From: Ancylobacter rudongensis | Lineage (GTDB): Bacteria > Pseudomonadota > Alphaproteobacteria > Rhizobiales > Xanthobacteraceae | DNA length: 64,000 nt | Reading direction: 5' to 3' | Assembly: GCF_900100155.1 (NCBI RefSeq) | Contig: NZ_FMTP01000010.1 | Span: forward strand, 50,108 to 114,107 | Part shown: in pieces, positions 53,171 through 60,639 of the stretch | Numbering within the stretch: the first letter of the stretch is position 1 | Layout of the letters: the number at the start of each line of letters is the position of its first letter | Made by a program: the position numbers and the translations under genes | The notes under the pieces: generated by a model | Database searches by the model: none | Told to the model about the DNA's origin: nothing | The model's input: only the letters and a program-made list of their open reading frames with translations

Positions 53171-53614
53171 ATGGACACCAATGCGAATGGCGCCGACGTG
53201 CGCAAGCCGATGACGATCGCCGAACTGGAGGCCGAACACGAGGCGGGCGCAAAAGCTCATGCCGAGCGGGTGGAAGCGCACAAGCGCCGTGAAATGCTCG
53301 AGCAGATCGTGGAGCTGAAAACGCAGTTCGCCGGCCGGCGCGAGAAGCTCAAGGACGAGCGGAAGGCGATGAAGACGAAGGCTGGCCACCTCAAGGCGGC
53401 GCTCGACTTCCTCGCGAGCGTCGAGAATGACGAGCTGACGACCGACCAGCTTCGGGAAGTGCGCAAGATCGCCTCGAACCTGGCGGCGGGTCACGAGAAT
53501 GGCGTGGCGCCGGGCGAGATCGATGCCCGGCCGATGTCCTTGGCTGAATTCTCGGGGCTTACGATCAACCTCGGCAAGATCCTCCCCGGCGAGCTCCGCT
53601 TCGCCCACCGCTGA
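53171..53614 (+). CDS. Coiled-coil protein
   Basis: 147 residues; residues ~15-80 form a long charged helix (AHERVEAHKRREMLEQIVEL-like), probably a coiled coil. The C-terminus is less regular. No recognised family. First gene after promoter/operator O16. Confidence 0.6.
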   Translation: MDTNANGADVRKPMTIAELEAEHEAGAKAHAERVEAHKRREMLEQIVELKTQFAGRREKLKDERKAMKTKAGHLKAALDFLASVENDELTTDQLREVRKIASNLAAGHENGVAPGEIDARPMSLAEFSGLTINLGKILPGELRFAHR

Positions 53615-53701
53615 TCGGCTTCTCACCGAAGCGCAAACGTCAGCGTCAGGCGTGACGGCGGGGAGAGCACCCGCATCCCATTCGATTTCGGGAAGAGCGA
53701 G

Positions 53702-53881
53702 ATGGCAGAGCAAGAGGGCATGACCCGCACCGCCCTATTCGCCAAGAGCAAGCAGAAGCCCAAGCCGGTGCAATACAGTCACTCCTATGCGGAGATCGTG
53801 ACGCTCTCGACCCGCGCCATGTTCGCCGAGAAGCGCCTGATCGAGCGCACCCTGACGATGGAGAGCCTGAAATATCTCTAG
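53702..53881 (+). CDS. Small basic protein, 59 residues
   Basis: ATG 53702 with GGGAAGAG upstream. Basic N-terminal half (KSKQKPKPVQYSHSY), helical C-terminal half (AEIVTLSTRAMFAEKRLIER). No recognised domain. The 87 bp before it hold nothing clear apart from the ribosome site. Confidence 0.55.
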   Translation: MAEQEGMTRTALFAKSKQKPKPVQYSHSYAEIVTLSTRAMFAEKRLIERTLTMESLKYL

Positions 53882-53888
53882 GCGCGGA

Positions 53889-54038
53889 TCAGTCGAGCTC
53901 GCTCACACACGCGGCCCAACGGTAGGGAACGCCGGGCTCGCGAACGCAGTCGATATTAGCAGTTCCGAGCTGCGCAGCGATAACAACGGCGATTGCAAAA
54001 CTGATCGCAAGTAAAAAGGTGAGCTGCAGATGCGTCAT
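53889..54038 (-). CDS. Small membrane protein on the - strand, 49 residues
   Basis: ATG at 54038 (- strand) with GGAGG about 12 bp upstream. One N-terminal transmembrane helix (LTFLLAISFAIAVVIAAQL) is followed by a short tail with two cysteines (NIDC...WAAC). It has its own divergent TTGACA promoter. In size and plan it resembles the 49-residue protein at 58371. Confidence 0.55.
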   Translation of the reverse strand: MTHLQLTFLLAISFAIAVVIAAQLGTANIDCVREPGVPYRWAACVSELD

Positions 54039-54070
54039 TACACCCCTTTCCTCCCCAAGGCCCGCCTGGG

Positions 54071-54168
54071 TTGTATCCGTAACCGTCCCCGGTTATGGTG
54101 TCAATAAGAGGGGACGGTTATGGAGGGGAGAATTGACAGAATTTCCGGGGACGGATAGTCGGACTCGC
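54071..54168. promoter_or_regulatory. Divergent host-type promoters with three GGGGACGGWTA operators
   Basis: TTGACA occurs on both strands (54099-54104 on the -, 54133-54138 on the +), each about 17 bp from a weak -10. GGGGACGGWTA occurs three times: 54080-54090 (-), 54110-54120 (+) and 54147-54157 (+). Each outer copy lies at the -10 of one promoter. The RHH protein encoded just downstream is the likely binder. Confidence 0.65.
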
Positions 54169-54351
54169 ATGGGTCGTCCGCCATTGCATGTGAAGGAAAC
54201 CAAGGTTCGTCTGACCGACGAACAGCGCGCTCGCATTGAAGCGCTCGTGGGTCCCAATCGAATGGCGACATTCATCCGTGAGGCGGTTGAAGAAAAGCTC
54301 AAGCGGGAAGAAGCGCCGCGGCGCTCCGAGAACAAGGACTCTGCCTGTTGA
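54169..54351 (+). CDS. Ribbon-helix-helix repressor
   Basis: 60 residues from ATG 54169. HVKETKVRLTDEQRARIEAL, then NRMATFIREAVEEKLKREE gives the beta-helix-helix pattern of CopG/MetJ-type repressors. It follows directly the three-operator divergent promoter region and probably represses itself and the - strand membrane-protein gene. Confidence 0.75.
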   Translation: MGRPPLHVKETKVRLTDEQRARIEALVGPNRMATFIREAVEEKLKREEAPRRSENKDSAC

Positions 54352-54636
54352 TGCTGGTCTCCGGGCCAACAGGCATTTGAGACGAGCGGCGGCCTCTTAG
54401 GCAGTGAAGTGAAGCCAGAGGCGACTTCTGCTCCAAGGATGGAGCAACGTTAGAGCTCGCCGCTCTCCAATTCTGACACGGTCTAACAGGACAGGGCGGC
54501 AGGCCGGATCAGCTCCCTGCCCTGCTCCGAACCAAGGCGCCGTGCCAGAGGGGTGCGTGCGGGGAAGAGTATCGCGTCCCGCACGCACCCAATCCCATCA
54601 AAAGATCCAGCATCGAAATCGAAGCGACCTGACGCA
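54352..54636 (+). other. Gene-free region with several hairpins, possible structured RNA
   Basis: No plausible protein gene. Visible pairings: GAGCGGCG with CGCCGCTC (outer), GCTCC-AAGGAT-GGAGC, GGGCGGCAGG with CCTGCCC-type arms, and a 13-bp perfect hairpin at 54551-54590. The nesting suggests a folded RNA of about 200-240 nt transcribed behind the RHH gene. No tRNA or other known RNA family was recognised. Confidence 0.4.
54551..54590 (+). terminator. 13-bp perfect hairpin
   Basis: GGGTGCGTGCGGG (54551-54563) / CCCGCACGCACCC (54578-54590), 14-nt loop, no U tract. It ends the gene-free region just before the rIIA promoter. Confidence 0.6.
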
Positions 54637-54674
54637 TCCCAACGTGCGCAGCGCTATAAGTATGTCATCACTTA
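54637..54674 (+). promoter_or_regulatory. Phage-type promoter with operator O17
   Basis: TCCCA (54637-54641), 13 bp, TATAAG (54655-54660). The dyad TAAGTATGTCATCACTTA (54657-54674) overlaps the -10. Drives rIIA-rIIB. Confidence 0.85.
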
Positions 54675-54707
54675 TTCAGCGCTCGCGACAAGCGTATGGA
54701 GAAAGCA

Positions 54708-57122
54708 ATGGAAGTCAGCGTCACCAGCGAACCCGCATCGCACGTCATTCTCGGCGGCCAGGTGTCGGGCGCCTTCAACATCGAGCAGTCCGCCCACGGG
54801 TTCCGCATCCTTTCCGACACTCTCTACCGCGACAAGATCCGCGCCGTGGCGCGCGAGTATCTGTGCAACGCCTATGACTCGCACATCGTCGCTGCCAAGC
54901 CCGAGCACCCTGTCGAAGTGACGCTGAACGACACCACGCTGACCATCTCCGATCAGGGCGTCGGCATCCCCGACGACCAGATCATCAACGTCTACTGCAC
55001 GCTTTTCGGCTCCACCAAGCGCGCCGATGAGCGCCAGACTGGTGGCTTCGGACTCGGCTCGAAGGTTGGCTTCGCCTACACCGGCCACTTCCAGGTCACG
55101 AACCACCACGCCGGCGTCAAGACCATCTATGTGATGCACGTCGGCGGCGCCGTCTCCGAAGGCAAGCCGGTCTGCCAGAAGATGGTCAGCCTGCCGACCG
55201 AGCGCACCGGCGTCGACGTCTCCATCGAGCTGAAATCCAAGGACGACGCCTTTCGGTTCCGTCAGAACATCCGGCGGCTGGCCTACGAGGGTGGCATCCC
55301 GGTGAAGCTCAACGGCGAGCTGCTGCCGGTCGTCGATTACGCTGCTCTTGAGGCGCGCGGCTACGGGCTCGTTCGAGGCGAAAGCGACTACGGCACCGGC
55401 GTCTTCGTGCGTGTCGGGCAGGTCCGATACCCGATCGATGCCCACCTTGACCTCGATGAGAACGTGAGGAAGGCGCAGGATCTCACCCTGGCCGGCTACG
55501 ACCTTGTGCTGATGCCGCCTGTTGGCACCGTGCGGCCCACGCCCTCGCGCGAGAGCATCTCCTACGAGGAAGACACGATCAGGGTCATCAATGACCTGCT
55601 CGCCCGCTTCGTCCGTGACGTTGACGGCCGCAAGAGCGGCGCCCGGCGCCGGGCCATACTCGGCGCGATGAAAGAGCGGACGCTGCTCGAGGTGACCCGC
55701 GACACGACGAAGAGCTTCTCCAAGAGCGCCTCGCCTCCCGTGGTCTGCGATCCGACTGAGATCGCGAATATCCGCGCCGAGAGAGCCATGAATAATGGGG
55801 AGAGCCCGAAGGGTATCGAACTGTTCCATGCCACCTGCGCCACCTTCCCGGGTGCGCGGCGCTATTGGCGCTTTGTGTCGACCTATCGGCACGCGCCGAA
55901 CCGGCCCCAGAAGAAGAACGCCCGACGTGTTTATCAGCGGGCCCAGTTCGACCGCGCCGGCTATATCAAGCGTCGGGTCCTGCGCCTTGCGGCCATTGCG
56001 GGGATCAACCCCAAGAACATCTTCGTTCGGGAATCCGACACGAGCTCTCTTTCCTCTTTCCTGCGGGCGGAGCCCAAGCGCAGGGAGGGTGAATACAACT
56101 CGCGCGCCGAGAGGCGCGCCGCCTACTATAACCAGCTTCGCTCTATCACCATTCACGTTGCTGACGTTCGCGCCGGCACCGGGGTCGCGGGCCCGGGCTT
56201 CTACTTCATCCAGAAGGACTCCTGTCAGGCGCTGGGACAGCTGCAGGCGCTCGCCATCAAGTGGGACGTTTTGGTCCGGCGGATCGCGAAGCCGGTCTAT
56301 GAGCGCAAACCGCGCGTCCCGAAGGCCGAGAGGCCGCCCAAGCCCGAACCCGCGGCGCATCTGTTCTCGACCGTGACGCTGAAGGCAGGTGATCGCGGCG
56401 GTGGTGGTGAATTCGCCTTCGCCTATAGCGTTCAGCAGATGCCGGTGCCGACCACCTATGTCCGGCTGCCGCACGTTCAGCGGGACTTCGCGCGCTGTTT
56501 CCTCACCCCCTCGCGCTATTTTCCCCGGCAGCTCCAGCGGCTCAAACCGCTGTTCGGGGATGTCGCCGTCGTCAGGACGAAGGCTGATGAACGCCGGATT
56601 GAGGAGTTGAAGACGCCGAGGCTCGTCGACGTCCTGCTCGATTATCTGGAGCGGAAGTCCAAGCGTCCCGCGCTGGCCGCTCGGCGCGCACTGGCTCTTC
56701 AGCGCTACAGCGGCGACGGTCTTAACGGAAGCACCGCTCGCATCAACATGCTGCACCATTCGATGCAGTCGGCTCTGGCGACCTTCGGCATTTTCGAGAC
56801 CGTGCCCGAGGCTGACGAGCAGCTCTTTGCCGCCTGGCAGATGGCATTCAGCCTCTTCGACCGCAGCAGGTATTACCGGCAGACCAGCGTCTGCGACCTG
56901 CTCGGCGTCGGGAAGGATGAAGAGGCGCGCTTCGCCACCATCACTGCGGCCGTCGACAAATCCGGGGTGTTGAAGCTGACCGGCACCGACGAGCACATCA
57001 TGCCGCTGCTGACTGTCGCCGGCGGCAACCTCTCTGTCAGCGACCACACCATGCCGGCCCTGCTGTCCTTCTTGAAGCACAGCCACCGGACCCTCACACC
57101 CGCTCTCAAGAAGGCAGCCTGA
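54708..57122 (+). CDS. rIIA-like protein with GHKL ATPase domain
   Basis: 804 residues from ATG 54708 (GGAG 7 bp upstream; ATG 54696 has no ribosome site). The N-terminal GHKL fold is clear: AREYLCNAYDSH (N-box), TISDQGVGIPDDQ (G1) and TGGFGLGSKVGF (G2). T4 rIIA is a GHKL-type protein that, with rIIB, counteracts RexAB exclusion. Here too it precedes a rIIB homologue. The C-terminal 500 residues are basic and unrecognised. Confidence 0.85.
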   Translation: MEVSVTSEPASHVILGGQVSGAFNIEQSAHGFRILSDTLYRDKIRAVAREYLCNAYDSHIVAAKPEHPVEVTLNDTTLTISDQGVGIPDDQIINVYCTLFGSTKRADERQTGGFGLGSKVGFAYTGHFQVTNHHAGVKTIYVMHVGGAVSEGKPVCQKMVSLPTERTGVDVSIELKSKDDAFRFRQNIRRLAYEGGIPVKLNGELLPVVDYAALEARGYGLVRGESDYGTGVFVRVGQVRYPIDAHLDLDENVRKAQDLTLAGYDLVLMPPVGTVRPTPSRESISYEEDTIRVINDLLARFVRDVDGRKSGARRRAILGAMKERTLLEVTRDTTKSFSKSASPPVVCDPTEIANIRAERAMNNGESPKGIELFHATCATFPGARRYWRFVSTYRHAPNRPQKKNARRVYQRAQFDRAGYIKRRVLRLAAIAGINPKNIFVRESDTSSLSSFLRAEPKRREGEYNSRAERRAAYYNQLRSITIHVADVRAGTGVAGPGFYFIQKDSCQALGQLQALAIKWDVLVRRIAKPVYERKPRVPKAERPPKPEPAAHLFSTVTLKAGDRGGGGEFAFAYSVQQMPVPTTYVRLPHVQRDFARCFLTPSRYFPRQLQRLKPLFGDVAVVRTKADERRIEELKTPRLVDVLLDYLERKSKRPALAARRALALQRYSGDGLNGSTARINMLHHSMQSALATFGIFETVPEADEQLFAAWQMAFSLFDRSRYYRQTSVCDLLGVGKDEEARFATITAAVDKSGVLKLTGTDEHIMPLLTVAGGNLSVSDHTMPALLSFLKHSHRTLTPALKKAA

Positions 57123-57123
57123 T

Positions 57124-58353
57124 ATGTCCACCATCATTCATGTGGCTGGCGCCCTCGTCAGCACCAACGGCGTCACGCTGTTCAAGGCCGACGGCACCTC
57201 CTCCGTCTATTCGAGCGACGCCTATGAGACGGCGCGGGTGCTGGAGAAGGTGATGATGCCGCTGGCCCGCGGCGAGATCCCGGTTACGATCGACATGGCC
57301 GAGTTTTCGCTCCAGGCGGCGCTGACGGCCGCGATCCCGAACGCCATCATTGAGACGCAAGCGGACGGCACCGAGGCGCTGGTCGTCGGCACGGGCGAGA
57401 ACAAGATCGAGGTGGCTAATCCCAAGCGCCTCGAGAAGCAGATGGAGCATGCGCTCCACGGGAAGAACGCCAAGGGGTTCAAGCGCTTCCTGAAGGAGTT
57501 CGCCAAGCTCAACCATGCGCACACGGTCGACGAGCTGCTGGGTTTCATGGAGACCGGCGATCTGCCGATCTGCAACGACGGCTCGATCCTGGTCTACAAG
57601 TTCCTGGACCGGCGCGAGGACGGCGAATTCTTTGTCGACAAGCACACTGGCAAGGTGAAGCAGAGGCTCGGCTCGCGCGTGTCGATGCCCTCGAGCCGCG
57701 TTAGCACCAACCGGCGCGAAGCCTGCGGCAGCGGCCTGCACGTCTGCTCGCACCGCTATGGCAGCTACGGCAACACCCTCTTCCTGGCCAAGGTCTCGCC
57801 GGCGGATGTGATCACCGTGCCGAAAGGCGAGAATTCCAAGATGCGTGTGTGCGCCTATCACCTGGTCGCGCAGCTGCCCGACGAGCTCTACCGGGTGGTC
57901 GCCAATCGCCAGTCGCTCATGACGAACGAGGAAGGCCGCAAGCTCGTCGAGCGGATCATCAATGGCGATCACACGCCGGTCCTCGAGGACGTCAAGGTCG
58001 GCGGCAGCACCTACGAGAACAAGGACACGAAGATCGCGACGCGCAAGCTGCCCAAGCCCAAGAAGCTCGTGAAGACCAAGGGCGTGAAGGTGAGCGTGTC
58101 GGAAGCGGCCTCGGCGAAGTCGAAGATCACGCCCACAACGGTGCGTGCCCAGCTCGCCACTGCTGCGATGACTGGCGACTATTCCGCCGCGATCAACGCC
58201 CCGGCGCCGAGTCCCGCGGCCGCCGGTGGTGCCTACGAGGCCAAGCTCGCCAAAGCGCAGGATCTCTACAACGCCGGCAAGTCGATCCGCGAGATCTCCA
58301 AGGAGCTCTCCATGTGCCGCAAGAGCCTCTCGCGCAATCTCCGCACGAAGTGA
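57124..58353 (+). CDS. rIIB-like protein with C-terminal HTH
   Basis: 409 residues. The central domain matches T4 rIIB: ICNDGSILVYKFLDR, VDKHTGKVKQRLGSRVSMP, NRREACGSGLHVCSHRYGSYG and LFLAKVSPADVITVP. The C-terminal ~35 residues form an HTH (LYNAGKSIREISKELSMC). A segment near residue 340 (ATAAMTGDYSAAINAPA) resembles the shared AARTGDLAAAI motif. It starts 1 bp after the rIIA stop. Confidence 0.87.
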   Translation: MSTIIHVAGALVSTNGVTLFKADGTSSVYSSDAYETARVLEKVMMPLARGEIPVTIDMAEFSLQAALTAAIPNAIIETQADGTEALVVGTGENKIEVANPKRLEKQMEHALHGKNAKGFKRFLKEFAKLNHAHTVDELLGFMETGDLPICNDGSILVYKFLDRREDGEFFVDKHTGKVKQRLGSRVSMPSSRVSTNRREACGSGLHVCSHRYGSYGNTLFLAKVSPADVITVPKGENSKMRVCAYHLVAQLPDELYRVVANRQSLMTNEEGRKLVERIINGDHTPVLEDVKVGGSTYENKDTKIATRKLPKPKKLVKTKGVKVSVSEAASAKSKITPTTVRAQLATAAMTGDYSAAINAPAPSPAAAGGAYEAKLAKAQDLYNAGKSIREISKELSMCRKSLSRNLRTK

Positions 58354-58370
58354 GCCGAGGAGGCCAGCCC

Positions 58371-58520
58371 ATGCGCCGCGTCATTCAGCACGCCGGTTCC
58401 CTCCTCTGCGCCCTGCTGACGATCGGCATCGTCGTCGCGGGTCTCTCCATTCTCGAAGCGATGCGCCGCGCCCCCATCGACTGCAGCGCCAGCTTCTCGA
58501 CCAAGGAAATCTGCAAGTGA
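58371..58520 (+). CDS. Small membrane protein, 49 residues
   Basis: ATG 58371 with GAGGAGG 10 bp upstream. One transmembrane helix (SLLCALLTIGIVVAGLSIL), then a short tail with two cysteines (PIDCSASFSTKEICK). Its stop overlaps the GTG of the HD gene. Possibly a membrane partner of the rII proteins; unproven. Confidence 0.65.
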   Translation: MRRVIQHAGSLLCALLTIGIVVAGLSILEAMRRAPIDCSASFSTKEICK

Positions 58521-59338
58521 CCACCCAGAACATCGTAAACGACCAGGGCGAGCTCGTCGGAGAGCGTCGCATCGACCCCATCTATGGCGCCGTGCTCTCC
58601 GAGGAGCCGATCGCCGTCGGGCGCAGCACCGCCCTCACGGCCCTCGAGCGTGACGAACGCTATCGCAACACCGAGGCTCCCATCACCTACAGCTACGAGG
58701 TGTTCCAGAAGCCGCCCCGCGCCGGCCGCTACATGCACACCTCGAACGGGAAGAAATACTACCCGCTCGATCCCCGTGCCGAGGAAGTGCATATCGAGGT
58801 CGTCGCCCATCACCTGGCGACCCGCGCGCGCTACAACGGCGCGACCCAGCATCCCGAGTTCGAGGACCGGATCTTCTATTCCGTCGCCGAGCACTCGGTC
58901 CTCGTCTCCCACTACATCGAGTCAGTGCTCGGAAAGCCGGAGTTCGCCCTCGAAGGGCTGCTGCACGACGGCTCGGAAGCCTATAATGGCGACCTGATCC
59001 GGCCGCTGAAATACGACCCGGCCTTCCGCGCGCCGTTCCAGCATGTCGAGGCGCTGAACGAGATCGCCGGCGCCCAGCGGTTCAATCTGCTCTACCCCTA
59101 CCCGGACGTGGTGAAGATCGCCGACGAGGCCGTCACTGCCGCCGAGGTCGAGCAGATCATCGTGACGGACCCGGCCGAGGACTGGTCCGGCAAGCTGCAT
59201 GACGACAGCCGCGTCGCGCCGTTCCGGATCGACATGCTGCTGCCCTTCGCCGCCAAGCAGCTGTTCCTGCGGCGCTATGAGCAGATCATGAAGACCCGGC
59301 ATCTTTACCGCGCAGTCCCAAGCGCGCTCGCGCTATAA
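58517..59338 (+). CDS. HD-domain phosphohydrolase
   Basis: 273 residues from GTG 58517. Metal ligands of a YfbR-type HD domain: FYSVAEHSVLVSHYI, then LLHDGSEAYNGDLIRPLK (HD pair near residue 150), and a distal Asp in VKIADEAV. Family members remove phosphate from deoxynucleoside monophosphates. The last codons (GCGCTATAA) are part of the -10 of the following promoter. Confidence 0.82.
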   Translation: MTTQNIVNDQGELVGERRIDPIYGAVLSEEPIAVGRSTALTALERDERYRNTEAPITYSYEVFQKPPRAGRYMHTSNGKKYYPLDPRAEEVHIEVVAHHLATRARYNGATQHPEFEDRIFYSVAEHSVLVSHYIESVLGKPEFALEGLLHDGSEAYNGDLIRPLKYDPAFRAPFQHVEALNEIAGAQRFNLLYPYPDVVKIADEAVTAAEVEQIIVTDPAEDWSGKLHDDSRVAPFRIDMLLPFAAKQLFLRRYEQIMKTRHLYRAVPSALAL

Positions 59339-59358
59339 TGTAAGTATGCGCTAACATC
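59316..59358 (+). promoter_or_regulatory. Phage-type promoter with operator O18
   Basis: TCCCA (59316-59320), 13 bp, TATAAT (59334-59339), one base, then TAAGTATGCGCTAACATC (59341-59358). The promoter is embedded in the 3' end of the HD gene, whose stop codon is inside the -10. Confidence 0.85.
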
Positions 59359-59368
59359 AGGAGCACGC

Positions 59369-59590
59369 ATGCGAAGCGCCGACGACTGGCCGAGCCATGC
59401 CGAGGAGCTCGGCCGCAAGAGCCTCGAGGTGCTCGAGAAGTGGATGAAGGCTTACAACGCCGGGAAGATCACCCGGCGCGAGCTCTACATCCTTGTCTCG
59501 GGCCTCTACGACGCGATCAGCGGCCTGGCACCCAACGCGGATCTCGACGTCATCGGCGCGGTTCATCAGGAGCTGCGCACCAATGGCTAA
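59369..59590 (+). CDS. Uncharacterised small helical protein
   Basis: 73 residues, mostly helical (ELGRKSLEVLEKWMKAYNAG), no recognised domain. First gene after promoter/operator O18; overlaps the HNH gene by 8 bp. Confidence 0.6.
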   Translation: MRSADDWPSHAEELGRKSLEVLEKWMKAYNAGKITRRELYILVSGLYDAISGLAPNADLDVIGAVHQELRTNG

Positions 59591-60140
59591 GAAGTTTCTG
59601 AAGGACCGCTGGATCAAGGACGCGATCTCGCGCCGCTACATCATCCCGCGCGAGGACGGCACCATCCTGCGCTGCACGCGGGCTGATCCGGTCACCGGCT
59701 TCCCGCTGTCCGAGGACTACCGGGAGATCGTGGTCCAGGTCCACAAGAAGTCGGGCCGGGTCTATTTCAACATGACCTACCGGGGCTTCACCAAGTCGTT
59801 GCTGGTCAACCGGGTGATCGCCCTCGCCTTCCTGCCGAACCCGTTCAACCTCCCGCAGGTGAACCACATCGACGGCAACAAGGAGAACAACGCGCTGCGT
59901 AACCCGGACGGGACGATGCAGCTTGAATGGTCCTCCGGCTCCGACAACGAGAAGCACGCACACCGCACCGGCCTCAAGTCCGGCCGCGGCTCGTCGAACG
60001 CCAATGCGAAGCTCGCACCGCACCAGGTGCTCGAGATCCGCTCCTCCATCGATCCCGTGGACGTGCTGATGCGCCGGTATGGCGTCAGCCGCTCCACGCT
60101 CAACAACATCCTCAAACGGAAAACCTGGACGCACATCTGA
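59583..60140 (+). CDS. HNH endonuclease with C-terminal HTH
   Basis: 185 residues from ATG 59583. HNH_3-type core: LLVNRVIALAFLPNP, QVNHIDGNKENNALRN (His-Asn pair near residue 93) and LEWSSGSDNEKHAHR. The C-terminal end has an HTH (HQVLEIRSS, then MRRYGVSRSTLNNIL), the usual DNA-recognition module of free-standing homing endonucleases. It is inserted between unrelated small genes, as expected of a mobile gene. Confidence 0.85.
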   Translation: MAKKFLKDRWIKDAISRRYIIPREDGTILRCTRADPVTGFPLSEDYREIVVQVHKKSGRVYFNMTYRGFTKSLLVNRVIALAFLPNPFNLPQVNHIDGNKENNALRNPDGTMQLEWSSGSDNEKHAHRTGLKSGRGSSNANAKLAPHQVLEIRSSIDPVDVLMRRYGVSRSTLNNILKRKTWTHI

Positions 60141-60379
60141 TGAAGAAGATCCTGATCGTCACCTCCGTCACCATCATCGCTCTCGGCCTCGCTGGCTGCG
60201 AGGATGGCTCCTATTTCAGCCCCAACACCACGCAGATGAAGTCCGACAAGGTCGGCCGCCTCGAAGCGACCGGCGAGGACGTGCGCGTCTACGAGTTCAC
60301 GCCGCAGACCGCTCCGAAGAAGCAGTGCGCCTTCGTCGCCGGCGAGAACAAGGGCGGCCTCGTCTGCTGGGATAAGTGA
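60140..60379 (+). CDS. Small lipoprotein
   Basis: 79 residues. Signal peptide with lipobox LGLAGC and acylated C20; the mature part is about 60 residues with two more cysteines (KQCAFVAG, GLVCWDK) that could form a disulfide. Phage lipoproteins outside the lysis cassette often block superinfection (T5 Llp type), which is plausible here but inferred. ATG overlaps the HNH stop. Confidence 0.75.
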   Translation: MKKILIVTSVTIIALGLAGCEDGSYFSPNTTQMKSDKVGRLEATGEDVRVYEFTPQTAPKKQCAFVAGENKGGLVCWDK

Positions 60380-60639
60380 TGACCAGTGAATGGAAGCTCG
60401 GCGACCGTGTCGCTATCAGCCCGTCGAGTGAATGGCACGCCGACTGGCGGGATTGGGCCGGCTATGTCTGCGAGCTCCATATGTGCCCAAGCGGCAAGAT
60501 CGACGTTGGGGTCAGCAATCACTATCCGCCCAAGCACCTTGGCGACATCACGGACGGCTTTGAGCCGGTCGACCTGATTGCTGCTCCCGCTGACGAAGCG
60601 GCCGGCGCGCAGGCTCAAGAACCCAGGAGCACGTTATGA
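60379..60639 (+). CDS. Uncharacterised small protein
   Basis: 86 residues from ATG 60379, overlapping the lipoprotein stop. The start KLGDRVAISPSSEWHADWRD resembles small SH3-like beta-barrel accessory proteins. Ends in a disordered Ala/Glu/Gln tail. Overlaps the exonuclease start by 4 bp. Confidence 0.58.
   Translation: MTSEWKLGDRVAISPSSEWHADWRDWAGYVCELHMCPSGKIDVGVSNHYPPKHLGDITDGFEPVDLIAAPADEAAGAQAQEPRSTL

Noticed and set aside
54397..54588. 63-codon - strand frame in the hairpin-rich gap
   Set aside because: No ribosome site, low-quality Arg/Pro-rich translation; the region looks like structured RNA.
54352..54636. A tRNA or tmRNA in the gap
   Set aside because: No cloverleaf, no proper T-loop or CCA end on either strand.
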